NCBI GenBank assembly: GCA_963969395.1
Contig: OZ017805.1
Span: 1,674,001 to 1,738,000, forward strand
DNA from: Pseudoscleropodium purum
Lineage: Eukaryota; Streptophyta; Bryopsida; Hypnales; Brachytheciaceae
Length of the DNA: 64,000 bases
Direction of reading: 5' to 3'
Positions 12,208-23,720 of this stretch are shown here, in pieces. The stretch's first letter is position 1. Each line of letters starts with the position of its first letter. The translations under genes and the position numbers were made by a program. The notes below the pieces were generated by a model. The model made no database searches. It saw only the letters and a list, made by a program, of their open reading frames with translations, and was not told the origin of the DNA.

Positions 12208-12215
12208 CTTATATA
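12208..12215 (-). promoter_or_regulatory. TATA box upstream of the LTR A ORF
   Basis: TATATAAG on the minus strand, about 175 bases before the ATG at 12033. The same box in the same context (gactatataagg) precedes the ORF at 51601. It lies about 270 bases from the LTR's 5' end. Confidence 0.6.
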
Positions 12216-13586
12216 GTCCCTGGACCCTTTTCGGTTTGTCATCATGAATCCGGTTTACCATCATTATCCGGTTCATCATCATCATCCGGTCCTAGACCTA
12301 ATCCGTGTTACATTCCATTTCCGTCGTTAGTTACTCCTGACCGGATTAGATCCAAGAAGCCCACTACTTCACGTTCCGTGCTAATTCTGAGTTTTCCTTC
12401 CCCACCTAATCGGATCCGGTTAGCTAATGACTAGTTTCCGTTCCTATTTGGGTGTATACTAAGAAAATCAAAATTCTAAGCTGCGACAATCTCCCTGGCA
12501 CTCAAGACCTCCTTGTGGTCATAAAGGTAGAACAAATATGGCATGATAGGGCTGTGCTTTGCTCGGCCTATATACTTTGCTAGCTTGTCCACGACTCCTT
12601 GAATCACTCTTTCCCAATGGACGATTCTGTCTTCAAAAGCCCCGAAAATGGTGTTGGCCACCATGACCGTAACGTGGGTAGGCTTTTCCGGATACAAGAT
12701 TGGAATCAAGAAGTGCAATATTCATCTATGCCTCTTGTTCTTATAGTCGCTAATGGCAAAACCTTCCTTTGAGTGGGCTTGACTTCAGAACTTGCCGGTC
12801 ACATACTTGTCCGTTCTTCTGGCTAGTTCGAGCCCATTCTTTTTGAATGAATAGACATCCGCCCAAATGTCTTCTGTCCAAGCTACGGGTTGACTTCTCA
12901 TTATTAACTTGTATTAATTCGAAATTCTATAAATGAGTTCTTGAATCATCTCCTCGTTCTTCATATTCCACGGCCTATCTAACAACCCGATACACTCCAT
13001 ACACATGAGGTCTTCCTCTAACTACGCTTGATGATCTGGATTGGAAGGGATAATCAGACAAACCATCTGGACTACAACTCTAGACTTTCATACAGCCGAG
13101 TCAACAACTGCCGCCATGAATCACCGACAATTAGTAAACCTAATCCGATACTACTCCTTCCGTTCTCTTCCTATTTTGGTTGTTGACTTACCACTCTTTT
13201 TCTCAATTATACATTCATCAAGTTCAGCAAGTAGAGAGGGAGAAAAAAAGGAGTAGAGGTGGATTTAAGTATCTGGCGCGCAGCTGACAGTTTCCAATGA
13301 CGAACGGGTAGATGACCGTTCCCCTAATGGTCTCCTAGTTTCTTAAACTGGAAGTCTAGAACGTAGGTTTGGAGAATCTGGTATTTTTTCGGATTCTGGA
13401 TTCGTATTGGATTTGTTTCCGTAATGTTACTAACGGTTTTAGCAATTCAGAAACTGACTATTTCTATTATAGTCATAGTGTAGCGAAAATCTCTAGAAGT
13501 TACAAAAGAAATTGAAATTTGCAAGTCTATCTAATCCAAATTCTAGACTAACTTGTCCGATTTGAGTTTTCATACTCCCACATGAC

Positions 13587-13596
13587 TCCTTTTTCA
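13587..13596 (-). other. Polypurine tract before LTR B
   Basis: GAAAAAGGAG on the minus strand lies four bases upstream of the TG of LTR B. This is the position of the plus-strand primer in LTR retroelements. It is shorter than usual, and the junction carries TCA before the LTR. Confidence 0.4.
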
Positions 13597-13599
13597 AAT

Positions 13600-15904
13600 G
13601 TGAAAGTCCCCACGAGCATTACCCTCATCTTCGAAATCTAGATTTGGTTCATATTTCTTGACTCTAGATTTGTTCACTCTGATGTCAAGCCATACTTCTT
13701 GAAGATACTCCTATTGTATAGATCCATTCTAAAATATATTCCGTACTTAATATGGTCTCATCCATCGAGTGTGTAACTTACCCGAAAATATGCGGTAGTG
13801 GTTATCATATAGTAATACCAACCTATCCACCTTGATCCCGTGGTTCTCGGGAAGTTTCTTATCATAGTCTATCTGTCTTTTCTCTGCACTTCCTTCATTT
13901 GATCCAAAGCTATCGGCCGTACTTCTTCCAAATCCTCGATTGCCATAAGTCGAATTTCCGAATTACCATTTCGTATTGCGTTTCGGATAGCCATAACCCA
14001 GTGAGTCTCCGTCTCGAGTTTGATTCCATGTACAACCTCCTATCCAAGCACTAGGAAGAAAGAGGTTCTTCTGGTGGTGTTTTTTTGAGAAGTGTTGTAG
14101 GCATAGATGGTAGATGGAAGCTTTAGGTCCCAATTTGTCTTGTGTTTAGAGATAATCTTGTTCAAAGATCTCTCAATAATGCCATTTTCCCATTCCGTCA
14201 ATCCATTTGCCCTTGAATTGTATAGTGTGGTCTTCCTGTGCTTGATCAGGTATCTGGTGGTGATGTTTTAGACCATGTCATTTAGAAAGAGTAACCCTCT
14301 ATCACTAACCAATTCCAGTGGATGTCCAAACCTCATCATTAGTTTTATAAATACAAATGAGGCAACCGTCCGTATGGTGTTGTTTCGAGTAGCTCGGGCT
14401 TCTACCCACTTTGTAGTATAATCTGTCGTGAAGATTATGTATCTTTTCCATCCAGCACTGACCAGAGCAATGGGGCCAATAAAATCTATTCCTCATTTCT
14501 CAAATGGAGCAAGTGGAGTGATAGGTGTTAGTGGCCAATGGTTCCGGATGGAGGGGGCTCCCATCCGTTGACATTAGTCGTAGCCTCCTACAAACACCTT
14601 GACATCCCGGATCAGATACAATCACCAATATCAGGCTGTATGAATCCGGTTTTCAATGGTGATGGCTACAAAGTGTCCTCCAAATGGTCCGGAATATAGC
14701 ACTCTCATGACCTTTCGCTTTTTGGTTTCTAGACGTCGCCTAAGTTGCTCAATTGCGCCCATCTTAAAGAAGGTTCCCTTGATCAATGAATAAGGAGCTA
14801 CCTTCTGTTGGAACACACTCTTCTTCTCCCGATCCATTCCTTCTAGATATCTCTACTCCATTAGGTAGTTGATGATATCCCAAAATTCTGAATCGATTTC
14901 TTTGTTGAGGTGGGACACCTGTACCTTCTTTTCATCCAGAAACTCATCTAGAAATTTAGTGGAAATGTTTTTCACTACATCCAATCCTTTGTACTTGGAC
15001 AAAAAGTCTGCATTCGCATTGGATTTTTCGGTTTTGACTATTACCACATAGTTGAAGTCTTGGAGTAATAGCACCCACCTGGCTATCCTTCCGGATAGGT
15101 CTCATATGTTAAATAGGTACTTCAGGGAGTCATGATCCGTATAGAACATAATCCAGTATCCGAGTAGGTAATGCCAGAACTTCTTACATGCGTATACCAC
15201 AGCTAAAGCTTTCGTTCCCGTGGTCATATACTTCCTTTCAACTAGACTCATCTACCTACTGGAATAAGGGGCACTCTCATTGGTCTTGGTCAAATTGCCA
15301 AAGAATGGCTTCTATGTACCATTTGGAAGCATCCAAGGTGATATGAAACTCCTTTGCCCAATCCATTGAAGACAAGATGGGAGCTTTTACCAGAGCTAAT
15401 TTCAAGCTCTCAAAAGCTTCCTGTCTTTTTTTATTCCACTTGAACTTCGTATCCTTCTTTAGCAATTCTGTTAATGGAGTTGTTTTCCAAATGTAGCCAT
15501 TGATGAACCGTCGGTAGTATCTCACGCATCTGAGAAATCCTTAGATTTCCCATATGTTCATTGGGGCAACAAGGGCAAGCATAGTTTTCACCTTGTCCAT
15601 ATCCACCTCCAACCTTTTCCGACTTACGACATGCACCAACAGGATGTTGGAAACCATCCCAAAGAAACATTTTCTGGGATGAAATTTGTGATTTGTTTCC
15701 CTACATCTTTGAAAAGTCATTCGTAAATATTCCAGATGTTTTGTTCTAGAAATAAACACTACAAAATCATTGATGAATACTTCCAAGAAATGCCTGGAAA
15801 ATCCTGGAAGATATCCATCATCAACCTTTGGAAATCCCTGGGGCATTGCATAATCCGAATGGCATCCGAGTGAATGCAAATGTCCCTCATTTTGTCGTGA
15901 AGGT
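13600..15904 (-). pseudogene. Ty3/Athila-like pol remnant (RT, RNase H, integrase)
   Basis: Domains run in order on the minus strand. RT enters at 15904 with a GTFAFTRMPFGLCNAP block (the Trp before it is a stop) and has FINDF in the YxDD position. A YYRRFI block and a degenerate RNase H follow, with DASKWYIEAILW and LLLQDFNYVVIV...ADFLSK near 15060-14990. The integrase follows with GIDFIGP, FTTDYTTKWVEA, and NGLTEWENGIIERS near 14210-14150. FGLCNAP followed by FxDDF-like residues is typical of the Athila/Tat branch of Ty3 elements. Gag, protease and the RT N-terminus are missing: the gene is cut at 15904 where LTR C begins. Many stops and frameshifts are present. Confidence 0.7.
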
Positions 15905-16722
15905 TGTAGGAGCACGAAAACTCAAATTGGATAAATTAATCTAGAATTTGGATTAGATAGACTTGCAAATTTCAATTTCTTTTGTAACTTCTAAAGATTT
16001 CCGCTACACTACAACTATAATAGAAATAGTCAATTTCCAAGTTGCTAAACCCTTTAGTAACGTTACAGAAATGAATCCAATACGGATCCGGAATCCGGAA
16101 AAGTACCGGATTCTCTAAACCTACATTCTAGACTTCTGATCTAAGAAACTAGGAGACCTTTAGGGGAATGGTCATCTACCCATTCTCCATCAGGAACTGT
16201 CGGTCGTGCGTCGAGTACTTAAACCTACCACTATTCCTCTTTTTCTCCCTCTCTACTTGCTGAACTTGATGAATGTATAATTGAGAGAAAGAATGGTGAG
16301 TTAGCGACCGAGATAGGATGAGAATGGAAGGAGTAGTACCGAATTAGGTTTACCAATTGTCGGTGATTCATGGCGGTGATTGTCGACCCAGACGCACGAA
16401 AGTCTGAAGTTGTAGCCCAAATGGTTTGTCCAGTTATCCCTTCCTATTCGGGTCACCGAGTGCAGTTAGAGGATGACCTCATGTGTATCAAGTGTGTTGG
16501 GTTGTTAGATAGGTCGTGGAGTATGAAGAACAAGAAGATGATTCAAGAACTCATTTACAGAGTTTCAAATCAATATGAGTTAACAATGAGAGGTCGACCC
16601 GTAGCTTGGACGGAAGACATCTGGGCGGATGTCTATTCATTCAAAAAGAATGGGCTCAAACTAGCTAGAAGAGCGGACAAGTATGTGACCAACAAGTTCT
16701 GGAGTCAAGCCCATTCAAAGGC
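15905..16722 (+). mobile_element. LTR C: truncated plus-strand copy with start of the LTR ORF
   Basis: This begins TGTAGGAGCACGAAAACTC and aligns as an inverted copy with the first 860 bases of LTR B (13582-12721). The leader, the ATG at 16370 and the ORF start all match; the ORF has LMCIKCVGLLDR, WTEDIWADVYSFKKNG and a stretch up to SQAHSK. The frame is open across this part. Similarity to B stops at about 16722, where LTR D starts in the opposite direction. The left junction cuts the RT domain, so C inserted into pol or was joined to it by rearrangement. Confidence 0.6.
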
Positions 16723-18900
16723 CTCACTACCACATGCCACCTTGCCCTTGATCGGAACTAGAATCTTACTTTTTCCCTTGCGTAGAGGAGAGTTTTGTTC
16801 TAGTTCCAATTCCTCTTCCACTTTAGTTGTACTACCTTCATTTTTTGTTATCTCCAAAGACTCCTCTTCGTCTTCCAATCCAAGCTCGATTAGTGGGCTT
16901 AGCTCCCTAGCTTGCTTCATGGTCTACTTACGCATTACTATACTTGGCAAGGATAGGGAAACCTTACTCTTTAGTATATCCATGCTTCCTTCTCCTTACC
17001 GGGAATGGCTCCTAGTTTGAGATCCATATATAGACTCTTTTCCGGTCTTAGATTCAATTCGACTACTTGGTCGGGTGGATTGCAGCGTAGAATCTAAGTT
17101 TTTGACTTTCCACTCCATAGAGGCAAGTGGAAAGAGTGGAATAGTTTTGGAGGAAATTGCTTCTACTAAGCAATTGAATCCTTTTCCCATTTCCGATTCA
17201 GGACTAGATTCCATCACCACTCTCATTCTCATTTAATGTCCTCTCCATTCTGTCTTTATAATCTACCAATATTAAAACAAGTTTTGGACCTAACTATGAC
17301 CCTTCCTTATAAACACCAGCATCAAATAACTTGGCTTTATTTACTACATCATCCAAATGCCTAATGAACTCCTGGATCTAGTTAAGAATTTTTGTGGACT
17401 TAGATGAAAGTCGTCTCTCTTTCACTACTTCTTTAATTTTCTGCTTCAATTTCCTCTAAAGGATTTTCACCTAATTCATCAACTCCTCAATCTAGTTCTC
17501 TAACTTTCGTACATCCCTATTTTGGAGAAGGATCCCCACTTTCATGTATAGATTTGAGGGTTCAACATTCCTCATCAACTCATATACCTTTTTTGTTATC
17601 TCTCTTTCTATGTTTTCCCAGATCTTGTTCAACTCCTCTATTACCTTCCCTAGGGCATCACTCTTCTAGTCTAGAACCCAAATTGGGTCTTTCTCTTTTC
17701 ATCCCTCAACCACTTCCTTCTCTTTCTCTCAAGGAGCTACTTCTTCCTTTAGTGGTTCCAAAGACTCATCTCTTGATCTCTCATTTCTAACTTCCTCTCC
17801 TAGTTTTACACTAATGTTATACTCAAGCATGTCAAGAGTAGCCTTGTATGTCGACCTTTTTGTATCTCTCAACAGATCCAAGAATTTATACAAATTATAG
17901 AGGAACGGGCTCAATCCAAAAAATTTGGACTTTCTTCTTACTCCCACCATCTTAACTACTACATTCCAGATGACTATCCCCTAATTCACTTTCCTATTCT
18001 CGGATAGCATTCCAAAGATTATGTTTGCTAAAGTAATTGTGAGCCATGTAGGTCTCTCTAGATTCAAGATTGGAACTATGAATTCTAACAGTCTTCTCTC
18101 CCTCAAATCTTCACAATCTACAACTACATATCCATCCTTGGAATTAACCAAATTAGAAAACTTACCACTTCCAAACTTATCTGTCCGAGAAGCCCATCCT
18201 TCTCTGGTGTTTGGAAAGTAGTAGACTATCCCCTACATATCGGATGTCCAATCTGTTGGTTGTGCCCTCATGGTCCGCTCCCACCTACTCGACTAGTCCT
18301 CCATGAGCTTTTCCACCATCGCTTCATTCCGCAAATTCTAAGGCATTTGCATAAATTCTTGCTAGCTAATGCGACATAGATCCTCCTCGAGGTGCTCCCT
18401 CTCGATCTTGTCTTTTGAGATGCCTAAAACTACTGACAGGAGGATGATCGGATGTGGTTTCTCTTCAATCTCTACCTTCACCATTTCTTCGGATGCACTT
18501 GGGGATAACTCAACACCTTTCTAGTTCCTTAAATCTAGAAACATCCAAACTCCTAAAGACAACTCGTTCAGAAGGAAATTCTTCTTCATGTCCTCATTTA
18601 GGAAATCGGAATCTCAAAACTCTCAAAACTTCTTTGTCCCAACAAGAAAACAAAGACACAAACCCCAAAGCTCAAGTGGATACAGAAATAAGTAAGGTGA
18701 AGAAGGAGAGTGACCTTCTTTTTTCTTCCCTAATTTCCTATAGCCGTTGGAGATGACCATTGCGTTGTCTCAACGAATTTTCCATCCGTTGAATGTTCCG
18801 CCCATATTTTCGCCTACGTCCGTTAGCTTTCGGATGGATTCCAATTTTGGTTTTGATATTATCAAACAGTTTAAGAAATATTTTAGCCAAATATTCAAGT
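16723..18900 (-). pseudogene. LTR D: decayed minus-strand copy of the LTR ORF family
   Basis: The minus strand from about 18460 downward keeps the family order. It has FGSGKFSNLVNSKDGYVV, PILNLERPTWLTITLAN, PFLYNLYKFLDLL, then Glu/Lys-rich coiled-coil text, and a Ser-rich tail near 17200-16730. It is more distant from A than B and C are, and it has many stops. The 5' leader probably extends to about 18900, with CTATAGG near 18740 in the TATA position. The joint with C at 16722 makes the two copies meet tail to tail. Confidence 0.5.
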
Positions 18901-21900
18901 TTCAGTTCTAGTTAGGATGGAAAACATCAATTTCCTCCTTGATCATTTTATTTTAACTAAGAGATCCTATGGTTTTCTAATCCATAATTCTAGTAATTTC
19001 CTTGTTTCTAACTCTTTAAAAGCAAAATGATATACTAGGAATGGCATCCTTACTTCAAATTCTATTTGAAGTAACTAAAATTTAGCTTTCCAAGTTCCCA
19101 CACTATCCACTAGATCAGATGGTTTTAGTAGTTTTAAGGTTAGTGAACAAGCTGTTGGCCTATTTGCTCCATTTGTCCAACTGTCTGCCAACCTATGTAT
19201 TCAACAGTTTGCAATTCTGAACTTCATGTTTGTCTTTCTTGAAGTCTTAGAAGCAAAGGATTCTTGATTTCTTGCTCAATTGTATTTATGAATCATTAGA
19301 TTCTTCTAAATAAGGTATTTTTAAAAACTGTCATCATTCGGTGTTTCTGCCATGAACCATTGAACCCATTGGAAAAAATGAACTAGTTATTAGGATAATG
19401 GAAATAGGCATTTCCAATAATTTGAAGTTCACTTGTAGAGACGTACATACTTATTGCATAAGTCGGTTTAAACGTTATGAATTTTGTTGAAAATTCAAAT
19501 GAATGTCAACATTCAATTTATTTATTTATTTTAAATGTAATTGTATTGATTCAAAGTAGTTAAGGAGACTTGCAAAGAAATATAAAGTATTAAAGTACAA
19601 CAATATCATTTATAAAATGAAAAATTAAAGAGTCTAAATACAAGTTATACAACTTTGAAATGCTTATTCATGATAATGTACCAAAAATGGATCTTCCAGC
19701 CACGAAGCAGATGGGCAATCCAATCAACTAGCATGAGAAGTTCAGCTAATTACCACGTAACACGTAGAAGAGGCTTATCCAAAATTGAGTTGGACTAAAC
19801 CTGAGCTAATACCAAAACTAGAGACTAGGCTAAAATTGAAATGGGATCGTTTGCCTTGTAACAAGAAATTCTCAATTTGTTTAATTTAGATAGGTAGATT
19901 TGCATATTTGAATACTGAAACTTGGATTAGAGATGGGAAGGAAAATGGATTAAGTCCTATGCTTTCACAAATCTCACTTTTTAAACTCATAATTGGGAAA
20001 GGAAAGAGATTTAGAACAGAAATTTATACAATTAAATAGAATTCTTTGCATCCACATTGTAAATGGGGAACTGAAGAGTTAATATAGGATTTGAAGGGAA
20101 ATTTGTAACCTAACTAATTTAGGTGGAGATCTAAAAGAAACAATTCGGCCCATTACAATGTAGATAGAATAATAATTGACTTGCAAAGAGATAAGAGATT
20201 GCTATAAATCAATTATTATTTTAAAATTTGAAGCATTAGGATTCCATTCCATCAAATTCAATATTTATCATAAAAGATGGAAGGAAAATAGTATTTAAAG
20301 AAAAAGAAGGAGAAGGAGAAAGAAAAGGAGCTCAAAACTTTCTTAAACTTGTATTAAAACCACATTTTCAAGCAATAAGAAAAATTCCAAGAAGATTTAA
20401 ACTATAGAAATGATGAAGAATTTGAAGGCATTTTTTATGACCTTTTAGATAAGGCAAATTTTAAGGTAAGACACTAATTATTCCAACTTCTATTCAAATT
20501 CTTTGATTAGCCATTTTAACGCTTAGCCAAATTACAAGTATAAGTTAGAGTGTCAAAAATAATTTTTTATTAAAATATAGATTGAAAATCTTATAGAGTT
20601 TGTTTATAAGATTTCCAAAAATGTATGACATTTACAAATTGAAGTCAAATATCAAAAAAATATTAGTGGATGAAGTTTAGAAATTGTAGTAGATGAAAAT
20701 TAGTCAATTTCATCTTAAAGGAACAATAATAGAAACTTAGATAGTGTTAGAAATCTAGAAGTCAAAAGAGAAATTGAAAATTAATTTCAAATTGTAGATT
20801 CATAGAAAATCATGGATGAAGTTTGGATGTATCAATCGTCGATCAATCTTCATCCATTCATAACTTCTACTAAGGAAGTCCAAATCTAAAGTTATTTAAC
20901 AATCTGAATAGATGAGACTAGATTCTACAATGAACCAAATTCAAAAGTCAAAAATAGTAAGCTTACAAATGAAATCTTGCACCTTAAGAGCAAAATAGGA
21001 AATAAATTAGATTTTTTTAAAGACAACCAAATAGAAGTTTAGAGTTAGAATTAGATAGAAAAAACTTAGAAGAATCTAGAACCACTTCAAAATCTAGCAA
21101 ATATTTAAAATTCCAAAAATTATAGAAGGGTGAAGTTTAGGACAATAAATAGATGAAGTCATTTAAAAATTATTCAATCAAGTCTAAACCCAAAAAAACA
21201 AATAGAAGTTAGCAATGTAGAGCCAAATTCCAAAATTCTCTAACAATTAAAATAGGAAAGGTGTTGACAAAGATGGATGAAATTTAAATAGCTCTTTAAA
21301 GGCTCTAACTTCATCTAGTCGTAACATTTTTGTAGGAATTTCTAATTTTTGCTAGTCTGATATTTTAAAAAATGATGTGATCTAACTACAATTTAAAAGG
21401 TTTAAATTTAGATTATAGACACTTTTATTAAAAAAACAATGGCTTAAAAACTTTGATTCGTTTAAAATTAGTAATTGCACTAAAGATAGTTTTGGTGGAT
21501 TTTTTATGAATTTAAAAGAACTATAATAACTTAAAAAAGATTCATTATTTGAAAGGCACAATGGACTAAAGTTAAACATCCTTTAGGATTAAAACTCAAA
21601 GTACAAGAATTTAGTTGTGCAAGTGTATTTGCCAAAGGTGGATAAATAAGCACTTACAACAAGATTTTGAAGGTGCATGTAGCAAGCTCAAAGCTCTCAT
21701 TACTTGCCACATTACTCTCTCTAAATGTTATATTTTGTAGAAAGAAGAGAAGATTGGCAAAAGGATGAATCTTCAAGTTGTAGAGATGGTGAAGGAACTA
21801 ATGCAGAAACTACATTCACATAATCATCTTATTTTAGTTGATAATTTATTCACTTTTGTTCCATTTTTTATAAAACTAAAAGAATTGGACAACTAGAATA

Positions 21901-22611
21901 CTAAAAGGAGATTAAAAATATGTTTTTATAAATGTATGGACCCAAAAAATACCAAGAATTAAGACTTAAGATGATTGAACTAACAAATGCATTCCTTAAG
22001 TATCATTTCATGTGTTATTTGGAAAGAAAATAAAAAATATTCTAACACTATCAAGACATATAAAAGTAAAGTCATTTGATAGTAAATCCTTGAAAAGAAG
22101 GAGAATACTAACTGACTTGAAAAAACAATCTACATTTCACCTACAACTTGCAAAAGAGTCAACCATCAAATAGACCAATAGAATGTAAAAGTTTTTGAAG
22201 ATGTCTACACCTATCAAAGGGAATAATGGACTATAGCCAATGGCAAAATTAGGAAACTTTGTATCATATGCCTTAAAAAATGTTCACATTTATGTAAGAT
22301 TTACTAGATTATACATGTATCAACTTCCATGTGATTGGAATTCACATTCAACTTTTTGACTAGAAAGCTAAAAAATTTGGTCTTAAATGTAATTGAAGAT
22401 GTTTTCCAAACTTAAATTGAATGCATATACAATGCATGTCTAGAAGGGAGAAAAAAACACTACAAAGCCCTAAAGCTTGGAATGTCAAGACATAAACATC
22501 TCTATAAAGATGTTCTAGTGCAACCCTCTCATCTCAACAATTCTTGTCTCCAATGGCAAAAGATATGGTTGGAAAGATTGCAAGATTTCTAACAAAGCAT
22601 CAAACCATTAA
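18901..22611. other. AT-rich intergenic DNA, no gene seen
   Basis: Both strands are full of stops and no conserved motif was recognised. A purine-rich stretch (agaaggagaaggagaaag) lies near 20304-20325. The longest ORFs are short and unsupported. Confidence 0.6.
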
Positions 22612-23103
22612 GAACATCACTACTCTTAAACAATATATAACTCTCCAACAATATATCTAACTTTTGAATGGTATATAATTTGAACTTGAAATTTATACCA
22701 TTGAGAACACATCCAAATGTATTCTAAGTGGTGACAAAAAATTCAGATTTACACATAGGACAACCACTTCAAAATCAAGGTAAAAGTCATAAATTATACA
22801 AGTCTTTGACAAATCATTGTTACCAAAGCAAAATTTGCCATTGACTCTCAACATTGAACTATATTTAAAGTATCAATAGCCAAATTTTGCTAATAATCAT
22901 GATTTGCCAAGACCTCTCTAAATTGTGATTTTCACGTTATTTTAAAAAGAGTTGTCTAATGTCTAAATCCTAACTTTTTTTGTCACTACTCAAAAGTGCT
23001 TTAGAATGTGCATCCAATGATACAAATTTGAAGTTCAAATACACCATTCAAAAGTTAGATATACCATTGAAGTACCATATACCATTTAGGACTAAGGATG
23101 TTC
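22612..23103. mobile_element. Foldback element (almost all inverted repeat)
   Basis: The left half (from gaacatcac) and the reverse complement of the right half (ending aggatgttc) align nearly throughout, with a centre near 22858. The arms are about 245 bases and imperfect. Clear matched blocks are tatctaacttttgaatggt, gtgacaaaaaa and gacaaatcat/gcaaatcat. The shape fits a foldback or MITE-type element. No sure target duplication was seen, and there is no coding potential. Confidence 0.75.
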
Positions 23104-23720
23104 AAAGGAAGTAAAAATTGGTAGTTGAACTAAAACAGCTGTCAAGCCTTTCAAGGCATCTTGACAGTCACTAGGTTAGACACAATATCATCCTTGCTAG
23201 AATTCACAAAGAGACTTTTGGTAGGTCACGCAACCTACCCTACACTACTGTTTGTGGTTAGAGATTCCTTCATAGAATCAAAGACTAGAAAGACAAGAAC
23301 TCATTAGAAATTTGTTTTGAATGTGTATAATTGAAATCCAAAGCACCAAGACTTGTCATTGATGAGATTCCTCAATAGAATCAAACCACAATCCCATTCC
23401 TCGAATGCCACAATGTAATCTACCGTTGACTGCAAGTTCAGTCATAAACTCCGACCCCACGAAATTCACACGGCCACCCGTCCATCTTTTCAGGGTTAAC
23501 CGTGAAAGGATGCCCTTGTTGGTTCATAAATCGGATCATTTTTGGCGAAGCACTTTAGTGCACTTTAGTGAGATCCTGGGAAATGACGCTGTATCACACG
23601 ACTTTCCAGTGGAATTCAAAAAAATAGGACAGAAATCTGGTTACATGCTTGCACATAAACAGTGAAAGCTGTTGCAAACTGAAAGCATAAATGCAGGGTT
23701 GATTCAGAAACCTGACCTAT
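23104..23720. other. 3' flank of the LisH-CRA gene
   Basis: The part near 23400-23720 probably holds the 3' UTR of the minus-strand gene ending at 23721. The plus-strand ORF at 23405-23665 has no recognisable motif and is read here as antisense to the UTR. Confidence 0.4.

Larger units (their letters stand above)
9187..12488 (-). mobile_element. LTR A: near-intact solo LTR carrying an ORF
   Basis: The element is bounded by TGTCGCAGC and GCTGCGACA-type ends (TG...CA with a short inverted match) and by a perfect 5-base target duplication, atctc, at 9182-9186 and 12489-12493. The two ends share no long direct repeat, so this is one LTR, not a full element. It is 3302 bp long and contains, in its own direction, a TATA box, a 554-codon ORF, a (CCGGAT)n tract, a second TATA box and about 1 kb of trailing sequence. 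It lies inside LTR B of a related family. An alternative is a DNA transposon with 9-base inverted ends and a 5-base duplication. The LTR reading is favoured because the relative B abuts a retroelement pol. Confidence 0.7.
8380..13117 (-). pseudogene. LTR-borne ORF of copy B, interrupted by LTR A
   Basis: This starts MAAVVDS at 13117. It follows the intact LTR A protein in order: EDLMCMECIGLLDR, the WTEDIWADVYSFK block, PILYPEKPTHVTV, and PYLFYLYDHKEVL just before the break. After the 3.3-kb LTR A the same frame family resumes with an acidic, Glu-rich coiled-coil-like part and a motif SRMVEILVDFEAQ, matching SRMVQILADFAEQ in A. Several stop codons are present, so the gene is dead. The break by A lies between YDHKEVLSARE and the Glu-rich part. 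Confidence 0.6.
6780..13582 (-). mobile_element. LTR B: 3' LTR of an Athila/Tat-like element, split by LTR A
   Basis: On the minus strand this begins TGTGGGAG at 13582, just downstream of a purine-rich tract (13596-13587) that follows the degenerate integrase of the pol remnant. That is the order expected for pol, polypurine tract and 3' LTR. Its content parallels LTR A: a leader, an ORF of the same family (ATG at 13117), a coiled-coil-like tail, then a long 3' part. LTR A is inserted at 9182-9186. Without A, B is about 3.5 kb, very long for an LTR. Its distal end near 6780 was not located exactly, so that boundary is approximate. Confidence 0.55.

Noticed and set aside
10533..12434. Several plus-strand ORFs of 60-216 aa over LTR A
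   Set aside because: They are opposite-strand readings of the GC-rich LTR ORF; the minus-strand frame is the one conserved in B, C and the copies at 51-55 kb.
9187..12488. DNA transposon with 9-base terminal inverted repeats
   Set aside because: TG...CA ends and 5-base duplications fit an LTR, and a related unit abuts an Athila-like pol. Kept only as an alternative because no full-length element is seen.
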